DNA from: Acidobacteria bacterium 28-1
GTDB taxonomy: Bacteria > Acidobacteriota > Blastocatellia > Pyrinomonadales > Pyrinomonadaceae
NCBI GenBank assembly: GCA_002050365.1
Contig: MWYZ01000044.1
Location: forward strand, 1-33,060
DNA length: 33,060 bases
Reading direction: 5' to 3'
The notes under the pieces are model-generated. The model had not been told where the DNA came from, made no database searches, and saw only the letters and a program-made list of their open reading frames with translations. Below are positions 16,818 to 25,323 of the stretch, in pieces (within the stretch, counting starts at the first letter, position 1; each line of letters opens with the position of its first letter). A program made the position numbers and the translations under genes.

Positions 16818-18362
16818 ATGAAAAATAGATTTCTTCGTTCGAGTTTGCTTTTATTACTTCTCGTTTTCCCCATTTTCGTCTTTGCCCAATCGCTCGATGA
16901 CAAACTCAAAGAGATTGACGCTTATGCCGAAAAGACGCGGCAAGATTGGAACGTGCCGGGAATCGCCGTTGCGATTGTTAAGGACGATAAAGTTGTTTTC
17001 GCCAAAGGTTACGGTGTGCGTGAGTTGGGCAAACCTGAGAAGGTTGACGAAAACACTTTATTTGCCATCGCGTCGAACTCAAAGGCTTTTACGACCGCGA
17101 GTTTGGCAATTTTGATTGATGAAAAGAAATTAAGTTGGGACGACAAAGTTGTCAAATATCTGCCCGAATTTCAAATGTATAATCCGTATGTGACGAGCGA
17201 GCTGACGATTCGAGATTTGGTTTCGCATCGTAGTGGACTTGATACGTTTAGCGGTGATTTGTTGTGGTATGAAACAAATTACAACGCCGATGAAATTTTG
17301 CGGCGGGTGCGGTTTCTAAAACCGAAATCAAGTTTCAGAAGTCAATTCGGCTATCAAAATTTAATGTTTATTACGGCGGGCAAAGTCATCGAACGAGTGT
17401 CGGGAAAAACCTGGTCGCAGTTTGTCAGCGAAAGAATTTTAATGCCGCTCGGAATGAGCAGAACGACGACGAGCGTCAAAAATTTGAAAGATAATTATTC
17501 GATGCCGCACAACGAATCGGGCGGAAAACTTCGCGTTCTGCATTCGGGCAATGTGGATGGCGCAGACGCGGCTGCCGGACTTAATTCGAGCGTCGCGGAT
17601 GTGGCAAAATGGCTGCGCTTGCAGCTTGGGCGCGGAAACTTTGAAGGCAAACAGATTTTCAGCCAGCAGCAATTGGGCGAAATGTGGTCGCCGCAGACGA
17701 TTCTTAGAATAAATCCGTTTCCGGCGAAAGATGCGCCAACGCGCCTTTTTTCGGCTTACGGCTTGGGCTGGTTTCTGAACGATTATCTGGGCAGAAAAGT
17801 GGTCTCGCACGGCGGCGGGCTTGACGGAATGATTTCGCAAACGGCGATGATGCCGGAAGAAAATCTCGGACTTGTCGTATTGACGAATTCGGAAACGGGC
17901 GTGAATACAATCGTGCAGAACAAAATTTTCGACGTTTTCCTCGACGCGCCGAAACGCGATTGGAGCGCGGAACGGCTCGAACGCGCTAAGCAAACGAAAA
18001 TTAAGCAAGCGGAAGAAGACGCAAAACTTGTTGCCGCGCGTGTCGCTAACACGAAATTGAGTTTGTCATTAAAAGATTACGCCGGAAATTACGTTGACCA
18101 GCTTTACGGCGACGCGACAGTCGCCGAAGAAAACGGCAAATTAGTTTTACGTTTCGTGCAGTCGCCGAACTTCGTCGCTGATTTGGAGCATTGGCATTAC
18201 GACACTTTTCAAATCAAATGGCGACCGTCGGTTGCTTATAATTTCCCGCGCGGATTCGCAACTTTTACGATTGATAAAATGGGCAAAACCGACGAGATGA
18301 AAATTGACCAGCCGAATAATGACTTCTGGTTTTACGAATTAGAGTTCCATCGAAGTAAATAA
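16818..18362 (+). CDS. Exported serine hydrolase, beta-lactamase / penicillin-binding-protein-like
   Basis: A 514-residue protein with a signal peptide (LLLLLLVFPIFVFAQ, cleavage near residue 24). The class C-type catalytic motifs are present: SNSK (S86, K89), YQN (Y179, N181) and HGG in VSHGGGLDGM. A C-terminal beta-barrel-like domain (KLSLSLKDYAGNYVDQLYGD onward) looks like DUF3471, which accompanies D-aminopeptidase/esterase-type members more often than true beta-lactamases. Likely substrates are D-amino-acid peptides or esters; antibiotic resistance cannot be claimed. The ATG at 16818 has AAGGA six bases upstream and is preferred over a TTG two codons earlier. A small inverted repeat GCTAC-TCT-GTAGC occurs about 30 bases upstream in the promoter area. 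Confidence 0.92.
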   Translation: MKNRFLRSSLLLLLLVFPIFVFAQSLDDKLKEIDAYAEKTRQDWNVPGIAVAIVKDDKVVFAKGYGVRELGKPEKVDENTLFAIASNSKAFTTASLAILIDEKKLSWDDKVVKYLPEFQMYNPYVTSELTIRDLVSHRSGLDTFSGDLLWYETNYNADEILRRVRFLKPKSSFRSQFGYQNLMFITAGKVIERVSGKTWSQFVSERILMPLGMSRTTTSVKNLKDNYSMPHNESGGKLRVLHSGNVDGADAAAGLNSSVADVAKWLRLQLGRGNFEGKQIFSQQQLGEMWSPQTILRINPFPAKDAPTRLFSAYGLGWFLNDYLGRKVVSHGGGLDGMISQTAMMPEENLGLVVLTNSETGVNTIVQNKIFDVFLDAPKRDWSAERLERAKQTKIKQAEEDAKLVAARVANTKLSLSLKDYAGNYVDQLYGDATVAEENGKLVLRFVQSPNFVADLEHWHYDTFQIKWRPSVAYNFPRGFATFTIDKMGKTDEMKIDQPNNDFWFYELEFHRSK

Positions 18363-18365
18363 CTA

Positions 18366-18510
18366 GAAAGTAAAATGTAAAAAGTAAAAAGGCAAAAGGC
18401 AAAAGTAAAAGCAATAAAAAAGGTTGCAAAACAACCTTTAGGTTAAGCGAAAATATTCAGTAACTATTCGGTTTCTTTACTTTTTACTTTGCCTTTTGCC
18501 TTTTACCTTA
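18366..18510. repeat. Inverted GGCAAAA heptad-word element after the serine hydrolase gene
   Basis: AAAAGGCAAAAGGCAAA at 18387-18403 is a perfect inverse of 18488-18504, and the flanking GTAAAAAGTAAA words also mirror each other. The arms enclose an 84-nt centre that holds the hairpin at 18419-18439. The left arm begins four bases after the stop codon. The same GTAAAAAGTAAAAAGG word follows the secA stop at 1022-1040 on the other strand. Confidence 0.75.
18419..18439 (+). terminator. Hairpin inside the GGCAAAA element
   Basis: AAAGGTTG pairs with CAACCTTT across a 5-nt loop (CAAAA), 57 bases after the serine hydrolase stop. It lacks a strong T-run, so termination efficiency is uncertain. Confidence 0.4.
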
Positions 18511-18609
18511 ATAGTTGCTTGATTTAGTTTTAGTCGTGTGTCAGAATTCGTCTATTATTAACCATCTATTAAATAAAACAATTTGATTTAAGGAGACTTT
18601 TAAACATAA

Positions 18610-18846
18610 ATGTCAGAAAACGGAACGGTAGCGGCGACGGAAAATACGGTTGATACAACCGTCGAAATTGCTGCTACAAAAGACGAGACCGCCGAGAATA
18701 CGGAAGATATTTCATATCACGCGGTTGAAAAAGAAGGAAGCGTAACGGCGATTTGGGAAATGCAAGGGCGCAAGCACGTTCGCACAATTGACCCGCGCTC
18801 TAACGAAGGTAAACAGATTTTAGCTCTTTTTGAAACCGCCGGCTAA
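18610..18846 (+). CDS. Small acidic protein of unknown function
   Basis: A 78-residue protein. Residues 1-36 are rich in Thr, Ala and Glu and look disordered. Residues 37-78 (YHAVEKEGSVTAIWEMQGRK then HVRTIDPRSNEGKQILALFE) could form a small two-strand plus helix domain. AAGGAG lies 13 bases before the ATG, slightly long for a ribosome-binding site but with no better start in frame. No family is recognised. The gene stands alone between the heptad element and a structured leader. Confidence 0.6.
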   Translation: MSENGTVAATENTVDTTVEIAATKDETAENTEDISYHAVEKEGSVTAIWEMQGRKHVRTIDPRSNEGKQILALFETAG

Positions 18847-18847
18847 A

Positions 18848-19056
18848 CGATATTTTCTTAATCCGTCGGTAAATAATATCGGCATCGGCGAAAAAGCCTT
18901 GCCTTTTGAAAAGGATAGAGTTACTATACCTTGCATTCCAAATTGAGTAGTTTGAAAGTTTTAGGCATAATCGTATAAGCCTTAGATTTTTCAAAACTAA
19001 GGCTTGGCGAAACTTCGGAAGTTTTACCCTTTCTAAATATAACGGAGGTGATTTTT
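18848..19056 (+). promoter_or_regulatory. Structured leader upstream of the two-TM protein
   Basis: Several stems occur in 209 bases. CGATATT (18848-18854) pairs with AATATCG (18875-18881) just after the preceding stop, perhaps as its terminator. Further down AAGCCTTAG and CTAAGGCTT form a perfect 9-bp stem, and AACTTCGGAAGTT is a near-palindrome close to the GGAGG ribosome-binding site. I cannot match it to a known riboswitch class. Confidence 0.35.
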
Positions 19057-19254
19057 GTGAAGGATTTGCTGTTTGCAGTTTTAGCTCTGATATCAGCCGT
19101 GGCTGCTGGATACTTTTTATATTCATTTCAAAAGTATGACAACTCGACTTCTCTTGTCATCGGGATAATTATGGCTCTTTTAGCCATCGTTTTTGGCGGA
19201 CTCTTTATGTTCGGCAAAGTTAATCGGCACGATGATATTCATATTACCGAGTAA
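19057..19254 (+). CDS. Small two-transmembrane protein
   Basis: A 65-residue protein starting with GTG (VKDLLFAVLALISAVAAGYFL, read as Met first). The start is set by a strong GGAGG ribosome-binding site at 19044-19048, eight bases upstream; an earlier in-frame GTG at 19048 overlaps that site. Two hydrophobic helices (about residues 4-22 and 34-53) are joined by a short polar loop FQKYDNSTS, and the tail KVNRHDDIHITE is charged. It probably sits in the cytoplasmic membrane. No family recognised; the leader upstream is unusually structured. Confidence 0.7.
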   Translation: MKDLLFAVLALISAVAAGYFLYSFQKYDNSTSLVIGIIMALLAIVFGGLFMFGKVNRHDDIHITE

Positions 19255-19305
19255 ATGATTTTTACTGGATTTCAGCGATAAGCGGCAAGTTGATATTATT
19301 TAATG

Positions 19306-19506
19306 TTGTCAGTTTTAACAATACTTCGGACAGTTTTTTGATAGTTGAAAGCCAATGATTACGGGCTTTCTATTTTTCAAAAGTGATTTAAATCAAACTC
19401 AGCGTTTTACCTGACTTTGATTTAAATAATAATTTCTTTATTTTTCAACAACTTACGGAAGTTGCTGACTTAAAAACTGTCCGAAGTATTGTTTTAAGAT
19501 TGACAA
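19306..19506. mobile_element. 201-bp MITE-like inverted-repeat element, no coding capacity
   Basis: The ends TTGTCA/TGACAA continue into a 22-bp perfect inverted repeat (19317-19338 with 19472-19493). Between the arms are three hairpins in a row: GAAAGCC/GGCTTTC (19347-19370), a 17-bp stem with one mismatch (about 19387-19427), and CAACAACTT/AAGTTGCTG with one mismatch (19446-19467). The folded form would be a cloverleaf. The bases ATG flank both ends (19303-19305 and 19507-19509) and may be a target-site duplication. No ORF is inside. It could be a miniature transposable element or a structured RNA; absence of a second copy in the window prevents a decision. Confidence 0.6.
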
Positions 19507-19688
19507 ATGAATATCGTTTGCCGCTTGTTCTATTTCCTTATCCAACCATCCGATTTGTAATTTGTTTGTGCTCAAAGCATTTGAGTTGCATCTGACTTTC
19601 TCCGCATTTTTTAATCTGGTTCCAGCCAATTTTAACCCTTTTTAATTCATTTTTTTGCTCGCCAAATGTGACATTCTAACAATTTTGA
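19507..19688. other. Intergenic DNA with no gene seen
   Basis: The bases between the inverted-repeat element and the nfu promoter hold no ORF with coding character, no tRNA-like fold and no strong repeat. They appear to be plain upstream sequence, part of a 500-base gene-free stretch (19255-19754) whose other half is the element. Confidence 0.5.
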
Positions 19689-19700
19689 TATAATGTTTAC
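19667..19700 (+). promoter_or_regulatory. Candidate promoter of the Nfu gene
   Basis: A consensus TATAAT at 19689-19694 is preceded, about 16 bases upstream, by TGTGAC as a weak -35. Transcription would begin near 19701, giving a leader of about 54 bases without a clear ribosome-binding site. Confidence 0.4.
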
Positions 19701-19754
19701 TAAAAGGTAAAGATTAAAAATTTTACGTTTTAAGATACAAATAGCTTTAAAGAA

Positions 19755-20327
19755 ATGCCAAAAATTGCAGATATACAAGAAACACCGAATCCGAACGCGG
19801 TAAAATTCATTTTAAAGGAAGCCGTCAGCCACGGAACTTCGCATTCATTCGACTCAGCCGAGAAAGCCGAAACGGACGCGCTTGCCAAATCTTTATTTGA
19901 GGTTGGCGAAGTTGTTTCGATTTTTTATATGGACAAAATGATAACGGTCGAGAAAACCGACGGAGCCGATTGGGACGAAATTCTGCCTCTTCTGGCAGTT
20001 CCCATTCGCGCGGCGGAATCGGTCGGCGGCGCGACGAATGGAACGAACGACTCGGCAGCTTCGACGGTCGGCGGAGCAATTGCGGCGGCGGCAAGCGATA
20101 ATCCGGTCATCGCACAAATCAATGAGTTGCTTGATGAAAGAATCAGACCTTATTTAGCAAGCGACGGCGGTTGGCTGGAAATTCTCGATTTGGAAGACAA
20201 AACTTTGAAAATTCGTTATCAAGGCGCGTGCGGAAGTTGTCCTTCGAGTTTGACGGGAACGCTGATGGCGATTGAAAATATGATTAAGGACGAGATTGAT
20301 TCCGAAATAGAAGTCGTCGCTGTTTGA
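19755..20327 (+). CDS. Nfu-type iron-sulfur cluster carrier
   Basis: A 190-residue protein with two domains. Residues 1-88 are the Nfu N-terminal domain ([43 protein letters not shown]). Residues about 116-190 are the NifU C-terminal domain ([29 protein letters not shown]) with the cluster-ligating C159 and C162. An Ala/Gly/Thr-rich linker joins them (about 89-115). This is the layout of eukaryotic NFU1-like and many bacterial Nfu proteins, which receive a [4Fe-4S] cluster at a dimer interface and pass it to client enzymes. E. coli NfuA has a different, A-type-like N-terminal domain, so I withhold the symbol nfuA. Lipoyl synthase is a known NFU1 client, which would link it to the 2-oxoacid dehydrogenase in this window only loosely. 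Confidence 0.93.
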   Translation: MPKIADIQETPNPNAVKFILKEAVSHGTSHSFDSAEKAETDALAKSLFEVGEVVSIFYMDKMITVEKTDGADWDEILPLLAVPIRAAESVGGATNGTNDSAASTVGGAIAAAASDNPVIAQINELLDERIRPYLASDGGWLEILDLEDKTLKIRYQGACGSCPSSLTGTLMAIENMIKDEIDSEIEVVAV

Positions 20328-20387
20328 TACTCGCATAAATCTTTTTTAACAAAATTTACTTTCTGGTAAAAAGATTTCTTTAAAATC

Positions 20388-20453
20388 AAAGAAGCCCGCG
20401 CGTGAGCAAGGGTGGAATCGGGTGTCCGCCCTTGCTCACGCGCGCGCTTCTTT
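20388..20453. terminator. Very strong GC-rich hairpin after the Nfu gene
   Basis: Two 25-nt arms (20388-20412 and 20429-20453) pair at 24 of 25 positions around a 16-nt loop; the single mismatch is at the ninth base. The stem is GC-rich in its middle and framed by AAAGAAG/CTTCTTT, so it ends in T-runs on both strands. It may be a bidirectional terminator or a copy of a REP-like repeat. Confidence 0.7.
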
Positions 20454-20558
20454 TACAAGTCGCACAAATTTGAAATTCGCCTTAAAAGTTGGCATTGCCA
20501 GAAAGTGCCGCCTTTTAAAATTTAAGAGTCAATTTAACACCGCCAGCTTTGAAAACTC

Positions 20559-20593
20559 AAAAGCCGTCTGAAATTCTATCGGACGGCTTTTTT
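20559..20593. terminator. Bidirectional terminator before the VWFA-protein stop
   Basis: AAAAGCCGTC pairs with GACGGCTTTT around a 13-nt loop, followed by further T residues on the plus strand and TTTT on the minus strand. It sits seven bases beyond the stop of the minus-strand VWFA gene. Confidence 0.75.
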
Positions 20594-20599
20594 GTTTCG

Positions 20600-22786
20600 T
20601 TAATTAACAATCTCAAACTGCACGAATTGCGTTCCGGCGCGGCGTTTCTCTTTCGCCAGATTGTCGGTAACAGTAACTTGCAAAACGTAATCACCCGCCG
20701 CCATATCTTTTCCCAAAATTAATGCGCCGGCAGATTTGGCTCTCTGCAAATCTGTTTGCTGCAAAAGTTCAAATGGCGCGTTCTTGCCTTCAAAAATAAG
20801 TTTGCCATCGCGGAAAATTCTTATCTGCGCCGTCAGATTCAATTTTTGCGACGCGTCGAGTTTCGCATTATAAACTTCAAAACCGTAACGCAAAATCGTG
20901 TTGCGTTTGAATTTTCTGAGCGCGGTGTCGCTCATCGAATTGGTCTCATACGCGGCTGAACTACCTGATGCAGTTGTCTGTCCGGCTGAATCGCCGAATT
21001 TTTGCCATTGTGCGACGGTTAAATTTTCCAGAATAATTCCTGAAATCGTCAACCTCGCTTTTTTCAAATTCGGAACTTCGATAAATTGATTTGCCGAGCC
21101 GATTTTTTCCGACGCGCCGTCTCTAATCGCCACGCGATATTGATATGCGCCCGGCTTTTTAACGGGAAAAGTGAAGTAATAGACAAAACCTTCGGTTAAA
21201 AGTTTTTGATACGCGTCGCCTTTGACGTTCATCGTATAAGTTTTAGCGATTTGGTCAATCATCGCTCCGTCCTCGCCGAAGCTAATCGCCAGCACGTCAA
21301 ACACCGCTTTTTTGCCGCCGCCCGCTTCGTCAACAAATTTCAAATCTTTGGCATCTACGTGCAGCAGCGAGCGCACAAACGAGCCTTGCTGCTTGTCATT
21401 GCCGAAAAGCGTATTCATGCGCAGAGCGATGCCGCTCGCGGCAAACGGCGAATTTAGAGCCGTAAAAATTTGCTGCGCGGCAGTTTGATTAGACGGCTTT
21501 TTAATTTGTTCGTCGGTTACGCCGAAAAATCCGCTTCGGTAACGAACGTTCGCGTCCTTCCGATTAACTTCTATTTTCAGCTTATTAAATCGGCGGGTTT
21601 TCGCGTCGAACGTATCACTGTCGGGTTGATAACCGATTAAATAATAGCCTTTTTGGTCTTCGAGGGCTTTTTCCAAACCTCGGTTGATGTCGTTAGTGTT
21701 GAAAAAAGTCCGCCCGCCGGTTTCGCTTGCCAGATAAGCCAAGCCTTCTTGTTTATCAAAAATTTCACCGGAGCGTGTGCTACTCAAATTTTGAATTCGT
21801 TCGGCAGTTACGCCGCTCGTATTATCCTGTGCGGTTACTCCGGTCGTTAAAAGTCCGCGAGCGTCAAACGTATAAATTGAAACGGCGGCGCGGTTTGATA
21901 AATCGGTCAATTTTCGGACCGAATCAACGATTCTCGCGCAGCGATCTGGATTGTCGGGCGAGCAGATGGCAAAGCCGTCGGAAAACAGCATAATTGATTT
22001 GCGTCCCGGTAAATCATTCATTCCTTTGACGATAAAATTTATCGCACCCAATGTTCCGACCGAAAAAATATCTTCCCGAAAATCGCTAAAATCTTGCAGT
22101 TGTTTTCTTTCCTCTTCCAAATCTTCTGGCGTTACGGTTGTATTGCCGGCGGCCTGCGACTGTTCGAGCGGTGTCGCTTCGAGCGGCGCAAACGCTCCTA
22201 TTCCGCCGCGCCCGAGCGAATTCCATTTGACGTTTTCGATTGCCGCGTAAAGCTGGCGTTTGTCGGTCGTAAATTGCTGCAATGCGCCCATTCCGCTGCC
22301 CGTTCGAATAATCGCCACCAAATCGTTCGCCTGCATCTGCTCGTCAACGAATTTTCTCAGAGCGCGGCGAACTTGATAAACGCTCTCAAAAGACAATCCT
22401 AAATCATCAACGACGAGCGCAATCGTTCGGCGAACTTGGTCGGACTTGAGCGGAACGGGCGGCAGCGGAACATTGGAAAGTTTTTCATTTTCTTTAGATT
22501 TAAGGGGCGTTTGCGCGGGTTCGGAACTTGCGGAAACAAATGAAAAATTTGTGATTTCCTGTCTTTCGCCGTTCTCGGAAATTTTGAAATCTTCAGGTTT
22601 TAAGTCAGCAATAATTTTGCCGTTTTTGTCCGTCACGGTTACATCAACTTGAATCAGGGTGGTTGAAATTTTTACTACATCATCATTGTCTTCCAAAACA
22701 AGTTTCGGCGTTGGAGTCGGCGTTTGGGCAAAACTCGCCAGGACTAAAAGTAAAACAAAAGAGGACGCAACGGTTAATTTTCTCAT
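20600..22786 (-). CDS. Exported VWFA-related protein of the Acidobacteria type
   Basis: About 728 residues, starting at MRKLTVASSFVLLLVLASFAQ, a signal peptide. A GGAGA ribosome-binding site lies seven bases upstream of this ATG; the frame itself opens 13 codons earlier, which would bury the signal peptide. After a TPTPTPK linker comes the conserved opening ISTTLIQVDVTVTDKNGKII, then ADLKPEDFKISENGERQEI, as in the VWFA-related family expanded in Acidobacteriota. The A domain begins at RTIALVVDDLGLSFESVYQV and includes GRKSIMLFSDGF; the metal-site DxSxS is replaced by DDLGLS, so metal binding may be altered. The C-terminal half is beta-rich with no domain I can name. Function unknown; adhesion or envelope interaction is a guess. 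It diverges from the transglycosylase gene. Confidence 0.88.
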   Translation of the reverse strand: MRKLTVASSFVLLLVLASFAQTPTPTPKLVLEDNDDVVKISTTLIQVDVTVTDKNGKIIADLKPEDFKISENGERQEITNFSFVSASSEPAQTPLKSKENEKLSNVPLPPVPLKSDQVRRTIALVVDDLGLSFESVYQVRRALRKFVDEQMQANDLVAIIRTGSGMGALQQFTTDKRQLYAAIENVKWNSLGRGGIGAFAPLEATPLEQSQAAGNTTVTPEDLEEERKQLQDFSDFREDIFSVGTLGAINFIVKGMNDLPGRKSIMLFSDGFAICSPDNPDRCARIVDSVRKLTDLSNRAAVSIYTFDARGLLTTGVTAQDNTSGVTAERIQNLSSTRSGEIFDKQEGLAYLASETGGRTFFNTNDINRGLEKALEDQKGYYLIGYQPDSDTFDAKTRRFNKLKIEVNRKDANVRYRSGFFGVTDEQIKKPSNQTAAQQIFTALNSPFAASGIALRMNTLFGNDKQQGSFVRSLLHVDAKDLKFVDEAGGGKKAVFDVLAISFGEDGAMIDQIAKTYTMNVKGDAYQKLLTEGFVYYFTFPVKKPGAYQYRVAIRDGASEKIGSANQFIEVPNLKKARLTISGIILENLTVAQWQKFGDSAGQTTASGSSAAYETNSMSDTALRKFKRNTILRYGFEVYNAKLDASQKLNLTAQIRIFRDGKLIFEGKNAPFELLQQTDLQRAKSAGALILGKDMAAGDYVLQVTVTDNLAKEKRRAGTQFVQFEIVN

Positions 22787-22895
22787 TTTAAATCTCCACA
22801 AAAAACAAATTTTCTTTGCTATCATATTAGAAATCAGCTTGCTTGAAAAGATATTCTTGCATCAAACGAGTTCGGGAGTAACGATTATAAAAATA
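22787..22895. promoter_or_regulatory. Shared divergent promoter region
   Basis: The 109 bases between the divergent VWFA and transglycosylase genes must hold both promoters. AT-rich hexamers such as TATCAT and TATTCT are present, but no pair with good spacing stands out. Confidence 0.3.
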
Positions 22896-25235
22896 ATGTT
22901 TCATAAAAATTTACGTTTCGATTCTGTTTCACTTTTAACGATTTTTTTTCTCGCGGCGGGTTTTCTGCTCGCGCCGCTGACGACGAGTTGTTCGGCCTTC
23001 GTTTCGCAGATAACGGAAGAACAAGCCGCGCAAACTTTGCGGGCGTTGACCAAAGACGGCAAATTGCCGCCGGAGAACGCCGTGCTGGAAATCGAAAATC
23101 GCTTTTCCAAAACCAAAACCGGTGCGTTGGCGCGGCTTTTAAGAGCGTATATTCATTTTGAGGCAAATGATTTTAACGGCGCGGCGCAAATCTTAAATTC
23201 AAATGTCTTCCGCGAAAAAACCACGATTACCGATTACGCTTTGTGGCTTCGCGGACAATCTCTGCAGCAAGCGGGAAATCACGCGGAAGCGATGAATGTT
23301 TTTGTCGAACTCGTCCGAGATTTTCCAGATTCAATACGCGCCCGCGAATCAAAAATTCTTTGGGCGACGAGCGCGTTACAATCCGGACAAGCCGACCGTG
23401 TTCCGAGTTTTTTGAAGGACTTGAATGACAAAATTCAACCCGACGCACTTTTGTTAACCGCTAAATCTTACGAAGCGCAAATGAACGGGGCGCAGGCAAT
23501 AAACTTTTACCGCAAAGTTTATTTCTACGGCGCGGGAACAGACGCAAGTCGTGAAGCCGAAACGAAATTGACCACGCTTGGACAAATTTTAACGGCGCAA
23601 ACGGCGGAAGAAATTCAAGCTCGCGCCGACCGGTTTTACGACGCGAAAAAATACGCCGAAGCACAAACAGCCTACACCAATCTAATCATCAGTTTCCCGA
23701 ATGCGGTTACACCAACGTTAAATTTAAAACGCCTTATTACTTTCGCAAATCTTCGCTTAATGTCCGAAGCGCAAGGCGTGTTTAATATGATTCCGCTTTC
23801 GGCAAATGAAAAAGCGGAAGGCTTTTATCAATTGGCTCGCGGTTACGCTAACGCCAGACTTTGGGCGCAGGCGCGAACGACAATTGAAGAAATGCGCCAG
23901 AAATTTCCCGCGAGCGATTGGACACCGAAAACTTTCGTCGCGGTCGCAGCGGCGGCGCGTGATGCGAAAAATACATTGGAAGAATCTTATTTTTTGCGCT
24001 CCGTCGTCGCGTCTTATCCAAATGCCGTCGAAGTTGCCGGAGGGCAATTTGAACTCGCGTGGCTCGAACACAAAAATAATAATTTGTCTGCCTCTTCCCA
24101 GATGTTGACCGAACATCTTGCTCGATACGTCGATAGAGACACGACCAATCGCGGCAAAGCCGGCTATTGGGCGGCTCGAGATTCTGAACGAGCCGCCAAA
24201 ACCAATGAGGCGTGTGCGCTTTACGACGCGGTTTTATACCGCTACGGCGCGAATTGGTATGGCTATTTAGCTCTGCAAAGATTGACGACTTTGCGCGGGC
24301 AAGGAAAGTGTAAAATCGCGTCGCCGTTTCCCGCCGATTCTCCTGTTGCCAAAGCCGTCGCCAATTTGAAAACCGTTACGGTTGCGGCTGAAACTTCGAC
24401 GGCAAAAGAAATGGAACGCGCCGAAAAGTCTGAACAGTTAAGCACAATCGGGCTTTTTGATTGGGCGATTGATGAATTACAGGAAGCGAAAAAGACCGCC
24501 CAGAACAGTCCGAACATCAATCTTGCATTAGCCCGGCATTATCGTTTTCGCGGCGATAACGTCAACGCGCTTCTTGCATTGGCGAAAAGTTATCCCGATT
24601 ATTCGCAGATGTTCCCCGAAGAAATGGGACGCGAGGAATGGAGCATTTTTTATCCGTTGACGAATTGGAACGATATCAAACTTTGGGCGAAAAATCGCAA
24701 CCTCGATTCATTTACGGTCGCCGGTTTGATTCGACAGGAATCAGTTTTTAATGCTAGAGCAAAATCGGGCGCGAACGCTTACGGTTTGATGCAACTGCTT
24801 ATTCCAACCGCTCGGTCAACCGCCAGAAAATACGGAAATTCCGCCGCGATTACAGGCGAGACGCTTTTTCAACCGGCATTAAATATCGAACTCGGCACGG
24901 CGTATATGCGCGATCAATTTGATAAATTCGGGCGCATCGAATTTGTCGCCGTCGCCTACAACGCCGGACCGGGACGAGTTCCTCAATGGCAGGCGACTCT
25001 GCCTTATGAGATGGACGAATTTGTCGAAGAAATTCCCTTCCGCGAAACAAAAGGTTATGTGCAAGGGGTTATCAGAAATTCAGCGCAATATCGTCGTCTG
25101 TATGACGAAAACGGAAACTTTAAATCGCACGTCGGCACAAAACCTCTGCGCGGCGAGATTGACACAAAATCAAGAGAACAATTCGCGCAGGAATTTCCCG
25201 AAATTGTGCTTGATGAAAATAAGAACGCCGAGTAA
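22896..25235 (+). CDS. Soluble lytic transglycosylase with TPR-like repeats
   Basis: About 779 residues from MFHKNLRF; the open frame extends 79 codons further upstream but those codons overlap the 5' end of the divergent gene. A hydrophobic signal segment (LLTIFFLAAGFLLAPLTTSC) ends in a cysteine that could be a lipidation site, though the lipobox is poor. The long middle is built of TPR-like helical pairs (for example AEAMNVFVELVRDFPDSIRA and EAQTAYTNLIISFPNA), as in Slt70. The C-terminal SLT domain has the catalytic Glu615 in LIRQESVFNARAKSGANAYG, then LMQLLIPTAR, NIELGTAYM and VAYNAGPGRVPQW. It cleaves the MurNAc-GlcNAc bond of peptidoglycan with 1,6-anhydro product, acting in the periplasm. 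Confidence 0.93.
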   Translation: MFHKNLRFDSVSLLTIFFLAAGFLLAPLTTSCSAFVSQITEEQAAQTLRALTKDGKLPPENAVLEIENRFSKTKTGALARLLRAYIHFEANDFNGAAQILNSNVFREKTTITDYALWLRGQSLQQAGNHAEAMNVFVELVRDFPDSIRARESKILWATSALQSGQADRVPSFLKDLNDKIQPDALLLTAKSYEAQMNGAQAINFYRKVYFYGAGTDASREAETKLTTLGQILTAQTAEEIQARADRFYDAKKYAEAQTAYTNLIISFPNAVTPTLNLKRLITFANLRLMSEAQGVFNMIPLSANEKAEGFYQLARGYANARLWAQARTTIEEMRQKFPASDWTPKTFVAVAAAARDAKNTLEESYFLRSVVASYPNAVEVAGGQFELAWLEHKNNNLSASSQMLTEHLARYVDRDTTNRGKAGYWAARDSERAAKTNEACALYDAVLYRYGANWYGYLALQRLTTLRGQGKCKIASPFPADSPVAKAVANLKTVTVAAETSTAKEMERAEKSEQLSTIGLFDWAIDELQEAKKTAQNSPNINLALARHYRFRGDNVNALLALAKSYPDYSQMFPEEMGREEWSIFYPLTNWNDIKLWAKNRNLDSFTVAGLIRQESVFNARAKSGANAYGLMQLLIPTARSTARKYGNSAAITGETLFQPALNIELGTAYMRDQFDKFGRIEFVAVAYNAGPGRVPQWQATLPYEMDEFVEEIPFRETKGYVQGVIRNSAQYRRLYDENGNFKSHVGTKPLRGEIDTKSREQFAQEFPEIVLDENKNAE

Positions 25236-25245
25236 ATCGCAGAGT

Positions 25246-25315
25246 AAATTACGAATTACGAATGTTGGAAAATGTTCTTTAATTCGTAATTCGTAATTTG
25301 AAATTCGTAATTTTC
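25246..25315. repeat. Inverted ATTCGTA heptad-word element between convergent genes
   Basis: AAATTACGAATTACGAAT at 25246-25263 is a perfect inverse of 25282-25299, with an 18-nt loop; a further ATTCGTAA copy follows at 25303-25310. The left arm starts ten bases after the transglycosylase stop, and the element ends about ten bases before the S9 peptidase stop. Confidence 0.8.
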
Positions 25316-25323
25316 AAAAACGC

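Noticed and set aside
17439..18008. Minus-strand frame of 189 codons
   Set aside because: Antisense to the serine hydrolase, whose motifs continue through the region; no supporting signals.
16818..18362. Calling the serine hydrolase a beta-lactamase resistance gene
   Set aside because: SxxK/YxN/HGG motifs are shared by esterases and D-aminopeptidases, and the C-terminal domain favours those; sequence alone does not support an antibiotic-resistance call.
22659..22895. N-terminal extension of the lytic transglycosylase
   Set aside because: It overlaps the divergent VWFA gene's signal-peptide codons and would bury the transglycosylase signal segment; the ATG at 22896 is far more likely.
25246..25315. 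Possible CRISPR-like repeats in the ATTCGTA element
   Set aside because: The units are 7-nt words in inverted orientation with no unique spacers of regular length and no cas genes nearby.
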